Below are positions 7,689-16,143 of a stretch of DNA of 64,000 nt, in pieces. This DNA is from Clostridium sp. BNL1100 (GTDB taxonomy: Bacteria > Bacillota > Clostridia > Acetivibrionales > DSM-1351), in contig NC_016791.1 in assembly GCF_000244875.1 (NCBI RefSeq), positions 4,159,001-4,223,000 of the forward strand, given 5' to 3'. Positions within the stretch are counted from its first letter, which is position 1, and each line of letters opens with the position of its first letter. The position numbers and the translations under genes were made by a program. Under the pieces are notes generated by a model. The model made no database searches, was not told where the DNA came from, and was given only the letters and a program-made list of their open reading frames with translations.

Positions 7689-9566
7689 TTATTTCAAGGC
7701 CTTTCCCGTTATCTTCTCTATAGCCTTTACAGCAGCATAATACATTTCTGAGTATTCTACATCTGATTTATTTCTAAGCTTCTGTATAAGAGTATCGTCA
7801 ATAAGTCCCTGTTTGCAGGCTTCATCATAATATTTTTTATCTGCAACCTTCTTTCCTGACACATCCAAAAGTATTTGTGCCAGCTTATCCTTGGTTAAAG
7901 GTTCATCCTTTAAATACACTCTGAGGGTAGCATCAAAATCATAGTTATACTTATCCGGTGCGGTTCTAACCACTCCATTTAATATTACGTATGCAAAGTC
8001 CTGACTTTTAGCCTTCTTGTTGAATTTAAGATCATTTGTAATTCCTCCGCTGAGCAAACCTATATTAAGTAGCTTTTCAGCATACTGATAACTCCAGTTT
8101 GCAGTAAGACTTGTTAAGTCCTCTTTTACATCTGACATAAATATTCCCTTTTTCCGTAACACCTTTTCTATTTCAGCCTGAGTATCCAGATTATAATCCT
8201 CAACTATATGAGGAATATCTATTTTCTTTGAAATGCTGTAGGCGGAGATTATTCCTGCGGCATACCCAGAACCCGATTTACTGGAATTTGAATTTATAGC
8301 ACTCTGGACCAAAGACGAGCAGGAAATTTTATCACCTGTCATAAGAACATTGGTTAAACCTTGAGGAATCATTGAGCGCAGCGGAATATAAAATATCTTT
8401 GGACTGCAGATGATATACCCGTTTCCGTCCTCCATAGTCATTGTGACGGGTCTCGACGCAGTGCTGATTCTGTCGCTGAATCTCTTACCGGTAAGTATAT
8501 CTCCAAGTGTTAAATTATAAAGTCCTTTGAAGTGATATGCCGAAGGCCTGATAAATTGTGCTGCAATGCTTAATCCTCCGGCATTTTTAAACGGCTCCAG
8601 ATTTAGCTTTAGAAATTGAAACAAGTCCATACATTCTTTTGAAGCAATATTATAATACTCCTGAATCTTCTTTTCATTTTGTAAATCAACATTTTTAACG
8701 GTAATTCCTTCAATAAGAACCTTTTTGTCTCCTTGATCTGATACATTAAACCCTGACACGGACACATTTGAATTACTTGTATTATATTGTTTCAATAGGC
8801 TGCTAATAAGCATTTTCTGCTCATCCATTAATTTTTCAATCTGTTTGTAATCAACTCCCGATATCATGAAATTAAGATATACAGGGGGGAACAAATTTTC
8901 AACGCCAATATCGCTATATCCTGTGCTATACGGCACATTGCCCTGTTTAAGTATTTCTCCCTCTTTTGTAGCGTCAATGTACTGTTTAGCGGTTATTGTT
9001 CTTTTTCCCTTGGAAGTATTAAACTCTATTTTCTGAATCCGGCCATTTTGAATTGCCATTTCAGTAATCTGGGAATCATACATTACATCAAGGTTTTTTT
9101 CCTCTGAGACCATTTCCTTGACTGTTTTTAGATAATTACCTATGTTTATAGCTTCTCCTGCTTTGTACCTGATTTCTTTAAATATGTCTGAGCTTACGTT
9201 GTTTCCTGTTGGAGTAACATCCGGTGACCAGCTTGTGTCATAGGAACCTCCCATCTGACTCCCAAGTTCCTTATCAGAGCATACCAGAAGGGTTTTAGCT
9301 CCCACATCCGCTGCTCCCAGCGCTGCACTGATTCCATCAATACCGTCGCCGATAACTGCTATATCATAATTATCCGAACCTTTGTCACTTCCCAAATTTT
9401 CAAGAGTAACATCATTGCCGGTTTCAAAATAATAGTCTTTTTTAAATATCATTGGCCGGATTGCGAAGAAAAAGACTATTATGGCAATTGTCAGAACTAA
9501 CACGACCCTGACCAGAATATCAATCCTTTTATCCAGTTTGGTTGATGGCTTGGTTTTCTTTTTCAT
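7689..9566 (-). CDS. Membrane-anchored FAD-dependent oxidoreductase with SLH-like C-terminus
   Basis: A 625-residue protein. Residues 17-40 form one transmembrane helix (LVRVVLVLTIAIIVFFFAI) with a basic N-terminus, so the bulk should lie outside the membrane. Residues about 65-100 carry a dinucleotide-binding start (NYDIAVIGDGIDGISAALGAADVGAKTLLV), placing it in the pfam12831-like FAD_oxidored family, and there is a second flavin-family segment SAINSNSSKSGSGYAAGI. The last ~140 residues (MSDVKEDLTS..., NWSYQYAEKLLNIGLLSGG, FNKKAKSQDFAYVILNGV) look like one or two degenerate SLH domains, which would bind wall polysaccharide. Substrate unknown. It may be an extracytoplasmic dehydrogenase tied to the wall; family placement is firmer than the SLH call. 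Confidence 0.65.
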   Translation of the reverse strand: MKKKTKPSTKLDKRIDILVRVVLVLTIAIIVFFFAIRPMIFKKDYYFETGNDVTLENLGSDKGSDNYDIAVIGDGIDGISAALGAADVGAKTLLVCSDKELGSQMGGSYDTSWSPDVTPTGNNVSSDIFKEIRYKAGEAINIGNYLKTVKEMVSEEKNLDVMYDSQITEMAIQNGRIQKIEFNTSKGKRTITAKQYIDATKEGEILKQGNVPYSTGYSDIGVENLFPPVYLNFMISGVDYKQIEKLMDEQKMLISSLLKQYNTSNSNVSVSGFNVSDQGDKKVLIEGITVKNVDLQNEKKIQEYYNIASKECMDLFQFLKLNLEPFKNAGGLSIAAQFIRPSAYHFKGLYNLTLGDILTGKRFSDRISTASRPVTMTMEDGNGYIICSPKIFYIPLRSMIPQGLTNVLMTGDKISCSSLVQSAINSNSSKSGSGYAAGIISAYSISKKIDIPHIVEDYNLDTQAEIEKVLRKKGIFMSDVKEDLTSLTANWSYQYAEKLLNIGLLSGGITNDLKFNKKAKSQDFAYVILNGVVRTAPDKYNYDFDATLRVYLKDEPLTKDKLAQILLDVSGKKVADKKYYDEACKQGLIDDTLIQKLRNKSDVEYSEMYYAAVKAIEKITGKALK

Positions 9567-9630
9567 TTCGTCATTATCCTCTTTAATATTTTTATTTTTA
9601 TATATACGGTTATCTTGTTTTTAAACAAAC

Positions 9631-9675
9631 AAAAAAAGAAGCTATTTATAATATCGACTATAAGCTTCTTTTTCT
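9631..9675 (-). terminator. Terminator after the alr-endoA-9707 operon
   Basis: AAAAAGAAGCT-AT pairs with AT-AAGCTTCTTTTT around a short loop. Read leftward, the stem is followed by a T run, 30 bp after the stop of the gene at 9707, so it ends the leftward operon. Confidence 0.75.
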
Positions 9676-9706
9676 TAATAATTGTATTTTATATGTAAGT
9701 TTAACA

Positions 9707-10237
9707 CTATTTGATTGTATATGTACCTTTTATCATTATATCTGCAGGTGCATTTGCCTTAATACCTCTTCCGTCAGCTTTGGGTATGAGAAGAAGCTGA
9801 TTGTCGGGTATCGTCTCGCCGTTTTTAATATCTCTTCCTGATATCAGATTTGAAACTCCACCTGTTGCTGTGGAAGATACATAAGCAACAACTTTGTTTT
9901 TAGTCCTGACAATAATTTCACAACTTTCACTGCCAATAAGGGTCTGTCCTGCCTGAAGCTTGATTATTTTGAAAATCATACTAGCTTTCAGATCAGCAAT
10001 CTCTTTTTCAAGCTCCACTACCTTTTTTTGTGCATCGCTTGTCTGTATAAGAGTTTTTAATTCGTTCTCCAAAGCATCTATGTAGGTTTTGTCATACAAA
10101 ACTGGGGAACTGCTTGTTGAAGTTGGCGTTGTAGCAGCCATAACAGCAGGAGCAATATGTAGCAATGCGAATCCGCCAATCAGTATTAGAGCTGTAATTA
10201 TATACTCTTTTTTTATTCTCTTAAACAATCCTCTCAT
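9707..10237 (-). CDS. Secreted or anchored coiled-coil protein of unknown function
   Basis: A 176-residue protein I do not recognise. Basic start (MRGLFKRIKKEY), a hydrophobic helix at about 13-33 ending AVMAA (signal peptide or anchor), a Thr/Ser/Pro linker, a coiled coil (about 50-90, ALENELKTLIQTSDAQKKVVELEKEIADLKA), then a beta-rich domain with GQTLIGSESCEIIVRTKNKVVAYV and a C-terminal repeat of hydrophobic strands. It lies 28 bp after endoA on the same strand and before a terminator, so it is the last gene of the alr operon. An envelope role is plausible. Confidence 0.6.
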   Translation of the reverse strand: MRGLFKRIKKEYIITALILIGGFALLHIAPAVMAATTPTSTSSSPVLYDKTYIDALENELKTLIQTSDAQKKVVELEKEIADLKASMIFKIIKLQAGQTLIGSESCEIIVRTKNKVVAYVSSTATGGVSNLISGRDIKNGETIPDNQLLLIPKADGRGIKANAPADIMIKGTYTIK

Positions 10238-10265
10238 AAAATACCTCTCTTTCGTATATTAATGT

Positions 10266-10616
10266 CTATATTTCAGAAAGTCCGAAGCTAACCTCCAGAG
10301 CATTGTTGACTTTTGTCATAAGGTCATCATCAAGGTGCCCTATTTTTTCCCTTAGTCTCTTCTTGTCAATAGTTCTTATCTGTTCAAGAAGAATAACAGA
10401 ATCTTTTGCAAGACCGTATTCCAGAGCACCGATTTCAATATGAGTCGGCAACTTAGCTTTATTAATTTGAGAAGTAATTGCAGCAGCAATTACTGTAGGG
10501 CTGTATTTATTGCCAACATCGTTCTGTACAATTAAAACCGGCCTTACGCCGCCCTGTTCTGAGCCAATAACCGGGCTCAGATCAGCGTAATAAATGTCTC
10601 CTCTTTTAATTACCAC
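10266..10616 (-). CDS. ndoA: EndoA/MazF-family mRNA interferase
   Basis: A 116-residue toxin of the MazF/PemK family, a ribosome-independent endoribonuclease. The classic beginning [31 protein letters not shown] is intact, including the Arg in GVRPV and the downstream Thr in AAITSQ that contribute to the active site in B. subtilis EndoA. It overlaps the antitoxin gene by 7 bp (10610-10616), so the two are translationally coupled. The alr-antitoxin-toxin order is conserved in Firmicutes. Confidence 0.92.
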   Translation of the reverse strand: MVIKRGDIYYADLSPVIGSEQGGVRPVLIVQNDVGNKYSPTVIAAAITSQINKAKLPTHIEIGALEYGLAKDSVILLEQIRTIDKKRLREKIGHLDDDLMTKVNNALEVSFGLSEI

Positions 10617-10894
10617 GTTTCCTCCATCTCCCCAAGCCGTTCCTCATACTTGCACTGCTGCTCGTTGTCGGCTGCAAGGCAAACCTCCGCCAGCTTAAGA
10701 TTTATTTCAGCCATTTCTTCGTAGCCAAGCTTCATTTCTTCCCTCAAACGAATTTTACGTCTTTCCCTCAAATAAAGTATCATCGCTTCTCTGACGAGTT
10801 CACTTCTATTGGTTTTTTCGACGGTAACCATGTTATCTATTTCCTCAAGTAAATTATCCGGAATACTGACCATTATCTTTTTATATTGAGACAA
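10610..10894 (-). CDS. ndoAI: EndoAI-type ribbon-helix-helix antitoxin
   Basis: A 94-residue antitoxin with an N-terminal ribbon-helix-helix ([42 protein letters not shown]) and an acidic helical C-terminus that would wrap the toxin. Besides neutralising EndoA, such proteins usually repress their own promoter. It lies 150 bp downstream of alr and overlaps the toxin. Confidence 0.88.
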   Translation of the reverse strand: MSQYKKIMVSIPDNLLEEIDNMVTVEKTNRSELVREAMILYLRERRKIRLREEMKLGYEEMAEINLKLAEVCLAADNEQQCKYEERLGEMEETW

Positions 10895-11046
10895 TTTAAA
10901 CCCCCACTCTCTACTTTAACCCTTTATATTATTTTATGCGGTTCAAAGAAGATAATTATAGTTTATGTTATCATATAGTAGTATTATAATATTCCGACAT
11001 ATGCGAGGTCAAATTAAGTTTTTATTACCAAATCCTCCAAATCCGC

Positions 11047-12216
11047 TTATATCAAATAATTCAGGATTTTCGATATCTTTCCATCTTTGACAAAAGCCCT
11101 TGGAATTCTTTTACCAACTATACAAACCAATTCATAATTAATCATACCGATTGTGTGGGCAACATCCTCTGCTGTAATATTATTTTGTCCCTGAGAACCA
11201 ATTAATACAATCTCATCTCCTACTTCAACGTTACATCCAATATCAGTTATATCCACCATACACTGGTCCATACATATCCTTCCGACTACAGGTGCAAACT
11301 CACCGTGAATAAGTACCTTCCCCTTATTGCTTAGCATACGGTTGAATCCGTCAGCGTAACCGATGGGTATTGTAGCAATCTTTGAAGTTCTGCCGGTTGT
11401 AAATATCCTGCCGTAGCTTATGGAGGTGTTTTTTTCGACTTCCTTTACCATAATTACATTTGCTTTAAGGGTCATAGCCGGTTTTAAATCAATCTTTGAC
11501 TTATCAACTTCATCAGAAGGGTACATGCCGTAAAGTATTATCCCCGGCCTGACCATATCAAGATGCATCTCAGGGTATTCAATGATTGCCGCACTATTTG
11601 CACAGTGCTTAACCGGAATATGTATACCTATTCGCTGAAGCTCACAGCAAATACTCATAAACCTTTCAAACTGAGTATAGGTGTATTCCCTGTTTTTTTC
11701 ATCGGCAGTAGCAAAATGTGTAAACAGCCCTTCAATTATGATATTGGGGAGACGGCTTATTTCAACAACGTTTTTAACCGCGCTGTACCCAGGCAGAAAT
11801 CCTATTCTGGACATTCCGGTATCAATCTTTATGTGGATTTTTACCTTTTTGCCCTGCCTCACTGCTTCATCGGATAAGGCCTGCGCCAAATCATGGCTGA
11901 ATACCGACTGTGTCACATCATTTTCTATTATTTCACTGGCTCTTATAGGATCAGTAAATCCAAGAATAAGTATAGGAACCTCTATACCTGCTCTCCTTAA
12001 CTGTATTGCCTCATCCAGCATTGATACTGCAAACCGTGATGCCCCATTCTCAAGTAGGGTTTTTGCCACCTCCATTACTCCGTGTCCATAAGCGTCTGCC
12101 TTGACTACTCCCATTATCTCAGCATTTTTGCCGGTAATTTTCCTTATTTCTCTAATATTGTGTGCAATATTATCAAGGCTTATTTCAGCCCATGCCCTGT
12201 TAAGTTTGTATTCCAT
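11047..12216 (-). CDS. alr: Alanine racemase
   Basis: A 389-residue PLP enzyme that interconverts L- and D-alanine for peptidoglycan. Motifs: the PLP lysine segment MGVVKADAYGHG near residues 35-45, an N-terminal TIM barrel with HIKIDTGMSRIGF, and a C-terminal beta domain with the second catalytic tyrosine in NTSISYGRIF. I place the start at 12216 (MEYKLNRAWAEISLDN), which matches the family N-terminus; the 37 extra residues from 12327 are unlike any alr and overlap the end of nnr. Only a weak GGGGGC ribosome site precedes it. Part of the nnr-alr-endoAI-endoA operon. Confidence 0.95.
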   Translation of the reverse strand: MEYKLNRAWAEISLDNIAHNIREIRKITGKNAEIMGVVKADAYGHGVMEVAKTLLENGASRFAVSMLDEAIQLRRAGIEVPILILGFTDPIRASEIIENDVTQSVFSHDLAQALSDEAVRQGKKVKIHIKIDTGMSRIGFLPGYSAVKNVVEISRLPNIIIEGLFTHFATADEKNREYTYTQFERFMSICCELQRIGIHIPVKHCANSAAIIEYPEMHLDMVRPGIILYGMYPSDEVDKSKIDLKPAMTLKANVIMVKEVEKNTSISYGRIFTTGRTSKIATIPIGYADGFNRMLSNKGKVLIHGEFAPVVGRICMDQCMVDITDIGCNVEVGDEIVLIGSQGQNNITAEDVAHTIGMINYELVCIVGKRIPRAFVKDGKISKILNYLI

Positions 12217-12304
12217 TTTACTCTTGCCCCCACAAAACTTTATCTTTATGTTTTTTCTATCTTTTAGTATATCCAAATAATGTTTTTTGAAAACATATTG
12301 TCCA

Positions 12305-13855
12305 TCAAATTGTTTCAAGTATTGCATTAGGTATATTTTCTACTATATCCATTGCATTAAGTCCGTATTCACCTTTCGAACGTGCAGCTATATCTCCTGC
12401 CAGTCCGTGGAGATACACCCCTGCGATTGCAGCATAGACGGAATCGGCTCCCTGTCCCACCAAAGACGCTATTATGCCTGTGAGGGAATCCCCGCTTCCG
12501 GCGGTAGCCATACCCGCATTTCCCGTAGAATTAATATATACATGCCCTTTTTTATCTGCAATAACCGTTCTTGCACCCTTAAGTACAACAGTAACACCCC
12601 ATAGTGCTGCAAACTTTTTTGCCACGTCAATACGGTTATCCTGTATATATGAAATATTAAGGCCTGTAAGTCTTGACATCTCTCCGGGATGTGGAGTTAC
12701 AACAACCTGATTTTTGAAAACCCCAAACAGTTCGGTATTTTGTGCAATTATATTCAAAGCGTCGGCATCAAGAATCATAGGTAAACCGGATGTCTCTGCC
12801 AACCTTTTTATTATATTATATAAACTTTTTTCGGAAGAAAGACCCGGGCCTATAGCGGCGACATCACATTTTTTTAATAATTCAGTTATTTCATCAAGAT
12901 TCTTTTCGCTGATTATGTCACTGCTGTCAGCAAGGTTGACCGCCACTGCTTCGGGTACAACCGTTTGGCAAACATTTATAAGATTTGACGGAATGGCCAT
13001 ATATACAAGTCCTGAACCTGTACGTAGACAAGCCTTGGCAGTAAGACAGCCGGAGCCGGCCATGCCTGTTGAGCCTGAAACAACTGCAACCTTGCCGCAG
13101 TTGCCTTTATTGTATTCTGCTTTTCTAGATGGAATCAAAGATTTGACATATTCACGGTCAACCCATGTTGTTGTCTCAGTTATATATTCAACCGCCTGAC
13201 TTGGCATACCAATGCCTTCAACTACCAGTTCCCCCGTATAGTCCGCCCCGGGATAAACCAGCTGTCCTATTTTCGGAAGCTGGAAGGTAACGGTTTTGTC
13301 TGCCTTTATACATGCATCCGAGGTTTTGCCCGTAGCTGAATCAATACCTGAGGCAATATCTATGGAAATAGTATGACGAGAGTATCTGTTTACAATATCT
13401 GCAACCTGCTTTATTATTCCTTGGATTTCTCCTCTGAAGCCCGTTCCGAAAATACCATCCAAAACCAACTCTGCTTTCTCAATATCCGTGCAAAGCTCTT
13501 CTTGTGTTGAGTTGACACCTAAATATTTTACGGGTACACCCATAGTCTCCAGTATCTCAAAATTCACCTTTGCATCACCTGTTAAAGCTTCCTTACCAAA
13601 AAGGCAATACAACTCTATTTTTTCGTTCTGAATCCAAAGGTGCCTTGCTGCTGCAAAAGCATCCCCGGCATTGTTTCCTTTTCCTGCTATTATTACTGCA
13701 TGTATTGGTAAACGATGTTCCTTTTCCAGATATAAGTTTACATGTTTTACTACTTTTAAAGCAGCGTTTTCCATAAGTACAATACCGGGTATCCCAATAT
13801 TATCAATGCAGTACTTATCTATCATTCCCATTTCTTTTCCGGTAACAGCTTTCAA
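12305..13855 (-). CDS. nnr: Bifunctional NAD(P)H-hydrate epimerase/dehydratase
   Basis: A 516-residue fusion that repairs hydrated NADH and NADPH. Residues 1-215 are the YjeF_N epimerase (VVIAGKGNNAGDAFAAARHL; FGTGFRGEIQG; SIDIASGIDSATG), and residues about 235-510 the ADP-dependent dehydratase with YNKGNCGKVAVVSGS, VVTPHPGEMSRLTG and GSGDSLTGIIASLVGQG. The start is TTG at 13855, supported by AGGTGA six bases upstream. It lies 20 bp behind the coiled-coil gene and 88 bp ahead of alr, an order common in Firmicutes. Confidence 0.93.
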   Translation of the reverse strand: MKAVTGKEMGMIDKYCIDNIGIPGIVLMENAALKVVKHVNLYLEKEHRLPIHAVIIAGKGNNAGDAFAAARHLWIQNEKIELYCLFGKEALTGDAKVNFEILETMGVPVKYLGVNSTQEELCTDIEKAELVLDGIFGTGFRGEIQGIIKQVADIVNRYSRHTISIDIASGIDSATGKTSDACIKADKTVTFQLPKIGQLVYPGADYTGELVVEGIGMPSQAVEYITETTTWVDREYVKSLIPSRKAEYNKGNCGKVAVVSGSTGMAGSGCLTAKACLRTGSGLVYMAIPSNLINVCQTVVPEAVAVNLADSSDIISEKNLDEITELLKKCDVAAIGPGLSSEKSLYNIIKRLAETSGLPMILDADALNIIAQNTELFGVFKNQVVVTPHPGEMSRLTGLNISYIQDNRIDVAKKFAALWGVTVVLKGARTVIADKKGHVYINSTGNAGMATAGSGDSLTGIIASLVGQGADSVYAAIAGVYLHGLAGDIAARSKGEYGLNAMDIVENIPNAILETI

Positions 13856-13875
13856 ACTTAATCACCTGCTTTTTC

Positions 13876-14502
13876 CTATTTGCTAAAATAAATTTCATCC
13901 AGTTTTTGCAACTCATCTTTTCCGAGCAAATCATGAAAGTATGAATATGTGTCAGAGTAATCTTCTGCCAGAAGCTCCCTCTCCTCAATCATTTTTTTGA
14001 GGCTTTCTTTAGCTTCCGCAATCAGCTTGTCAAGTTCCGAGACCCTCACCTGATTTTCCCTTATTGAAAAGTACACCTGCTTTACAGTGTACTCCAAAAG
14101 CTGCAGATTTTCCTCCCTGATTTCCTTCGGGATATCCAGAAGCCTTTCTTCATTTTCTTCCACTTTCTTATTTATAGCTACTATGGATTTTTCACATTCC
14201 TGCATTTTAGTATGTGCTTCCTTGTTGTTTTTGTCAAAAACCTCTGTTGTAAGCCTAATAATGCTGTCCATACATTCTTTCTTTTTTATTGAAATTTCCT
14301 TGGATTCTGTGATTAATCGGGATTGTTCTTTTAAAAGCTCCTTTATACGATTTTCACATTCTATTATATCATTGGTTTTTTCCATGTTTTTAAAAAGTCC
14401 GTTCCATCTTTCGTCAAGTGTAAGCAATGAGATATCGTTTTTGAAAAGAACCTTTAAGTCAAAACCGTGAGCTCTATTCTTTTTATTAAAAATGTTCCAC
14501 AT
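13876..14502 (-). CDS. Coiled-coil protein of unknown function
   Basis: A 208-residue cytoplasmic protein not recognised as a known family. After a short N-terminal segment (WNIFNKKNRAHGFDLKVLFKND) almost all of it is predicted helical, highly charged coiled coil with heptad-like runs, for example at about residues 45-120 and 130-185. There are no membrane segments. It is the first gene of the leftward nnr-alr unit, 20 bp ahead of nnr. Confidence 0.6.
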   Translation of the reverse strand: MWNIFNKKNRAHGFDLKVLFKNDISLLTLDERWNGLFKNMEKTNDIIECENRIKELLKEQSRLITESKEISIKKKECMDSIIRLTTEVFDKNNKEAHTKMQECEKSIVAINKKVEENEERLLDIPKEIREENLQLLEYTVKQVYFSIRENQVRVSELDKLIAEAKESLKKMIEERELLAEDYSDTYSYFHDLLGKDELQKLDEIYFSK

Positions 14503-14688
14503 TTCAGCCTCCGCAGCATTAAGCCTTATCCCCTAACTACAATAAACACGCATTTTCAAATTATACATCAATAGTCAATCGAAAGGATTAATTTAGTATA
14601 TTAAATATATCGGTATAAATAGGAAAATGTTTCACTTTTTAATATTTATTAATTTAATGTAAACATCATATACATGGCCCCTTAAAAT

Positions 14689-14717
14689 TTGACATTGAAA
14701 AATGGAAATGTTAAACT
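14689..14717 (+). promoter_or_regulatory. SigA-type promoter of the wecC polysaccharide cluster
   Basis: TTGACA at 14689-14694, a 17-bp spacer and TAAACT at 14712-14717. The transcript would have a leader of about 80 bases before wecC. The rest of 14503-14688 is AT-rich and holds no gene I can support. Confidence 0.65.
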
Positions 14718-14739
14718 ATTGTAGTGTCAAAATATTGTC

Positions 14740-14765
14740 AATACTCGTTTTTGGAGTATTTTTAC
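14740..14765 (+). terminator. Terminator-like hairpin in the wecC leader
   Basis: AATACTC pairs with GAGTATT around a T-rich loop, followed by TTTTA, located between the promoter and wecC. It could attenuate transcription of the polysaccharide cluster. A direct repeat of TGTCAA-like sequence lies just ahead. The stem is only 7 bp, so this is tentative. Confidence 0.4.
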
Positions 14766-14803
14766 ATTAAATTTTGATGTTCATTTTTTAAACAATAAGG
14801 GAA

Positions 14804-16078
14804 GTGATTGTCATTAACAATAAGAAAAAAATATGTATTATCGGTCTTGGTTATATCGGACTTCCAACTGCCGCTATGTTCGCAACACACGGACACAGTA
14901 TTGTAGGAGTTGACGTAAAAAAAGAAGTTGTTGATTCACTTAACCAGGGGAGGATAATCATTGAGGAACCTTATCTGGACATTATGGTACAGGCAGCTGT
15001 CACATCAGGGAATTTGAGAGCACAGCTCACTCCTGAGGAAGCTGATGTATTTATTATATCGGTACCGACACCAATCAATGCTGACAAGACAGCAGATATG
15101 AGGTTTGTACGCTCGGCAACCGAATCTATTGTGCCTTACCTGCGTGAAGGCTGCGTTGTAATATTGGAATCTACATCACCACCGGGAACTGTTGAAGGTC
15201 TGATGCTTCCTATTTTAAAGGAATCAGGTCTTGAAATAGGAACCCAGCTTTTGGTTGCACACTCTCCTGAGCGTGTATTACCTGGTAAAATTCTGGTTGA
15301 GCTTGTAGAAAACAATAGAATTGTCGGAGGTATAAATGCGGCATCCAGCGAAGCTGTACGTGATCTCTACAGAACTTTTGTAAAAGGAGAAATTTTCCTT
15401 ACCGACGCTACAACCGCTGAAATGTGCAAGCTCATGGAAAACACATTCAGAGATGTTAATATTGCTCTGGCTAATGAACTTGCGAAGCTTTGCGAAAAAA
15501 TGGGGATAAATGCATGGGATGTTATTAAATATTCTAATAAACACCCTAGAGTTAATCTTCACCAACCCGGCCCCGGCGTTGGAGGACACTGCCTTGCAGT
15601 TGACCCTTGGTTTATTGTTGAAAAGGAACCTGAGCTTGCAAAGATAATCAAACTCAGCAGAACAACCAACGACAGTATGCCTCATCACGTATTCAATCGC
15701 TCAAAGAGTATTCTTTCAGCGGTTGACGGAATTAAAAAGGTTATAATCCTGGGTGCAACCTACAAACCAAATATTGACGATATGCGTGAAAGCCCGGTTA
15801 TGGAACTGGTTGAACTGTTTGAACAGGACCCAGGTTTTGATGTTTGTATTTATGATCCTCATATTGCTTCACATAAGCTTATCTGCAACGACCTTGAAGA
15901 AGCAGTAAGCGGAGGACATCTGATTATACTTGGTGTTAACCATGATGAATTTGCTAAAATCAACTTTTCCAAGCTGCAGCCGCTTATGGCACAAGCCAAC
16001 ATATTTGATACAAGAAACTTCTATGACAGATCGGCCTTGATAGCAGCAGGCTTCAATGCTTATCTGCTTGGAGCATAA
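14804..16078 (+). CDS. wecC: UDP-N-acetyl-D-mannosamine dehydrogenase (WecC-like)
   Basis: A 424-residue NAD-dependent nucleotide-sugar dehydrogenase oxidising UDP-ManNAc (or a similar UDP-HexNAc) to the uronate. N-terminal Rossmann signature CIIGLGYIGLPTAAMFA, PTPINADKTADM, ESTSPPGT, catalytic Cys263 in GVGGHCLAVDPWF, and a C-terminal UDP-binding domain with GATYKPNIDDMRESP. Start is uncertain: GTG at 14804 has AAGGGA almost abutting it, while ATT at 14813 has better spacing but is a rare start codon. The first gene of the rightward polysaccharide cluster. Confidence 0.88.
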   Translation: MIVINNKKKICIIGLGYIGLPTAAMFATHGHSIVGVDVKKEVVDSLNQGRIIIEEPYLDIMVQAAVTSGNLRAQLTPEEADVFIISVPTPINADKTADMRFVRSATESIVPYLREGCVVILESTSPPGTVEGLMLPILKESGLEIGTQLLVAHSPERVLPGKILVELVENNRIVGGINAASSEAVRDLYRTFVKGEIFLTDATTAEMCKLMENTFRDVNIALANELAKLCEKMGINAWDVIKYSNKHPRVNLHQPGPGVGGHCLAVDPWFIVEKEPELAKIIKLSRTTNDSMPHHVFNRSKSILSAVDGIKKVIILGATYKPNIDDMRESPVMELVELFEQDPGFDVCIYDPHIASHKLICNDLEEAVSGGHLIILGVNHDEFAKINFSKLQPLMAQANIFDTRNFYDRSALIAAGFNAYLLGA

Positions 16079-16090
16079 AAACAACAGACT

Positions 16091-16122
16091 GCCCTTCGGT
16101 TTTTAGGCTCCGGAGGGCTTTT
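16091..16122 (+). terminator. Hairpin between wecC and the GT4 gene
   Basis: GCCCTTCGG (16091-16099) pairs with CCGGAGGGC (16110-16118) with one G-T pair, followed by TTTTC. It may reduce read-through into the downstream glycosyltransferase genes. Confidence 0.55.
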
Positions 16123-16143
16123 CTTGAATTTGAAAGGATTCTC

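Noticed and set aside
10266-10894. Toxin-antitoxin pair as a mobile or novel system
   Set aside because: The alr-EndoAI-EndoA arrangement is a conserved chromosomal locus in Firmicutes, so it is ordinary.
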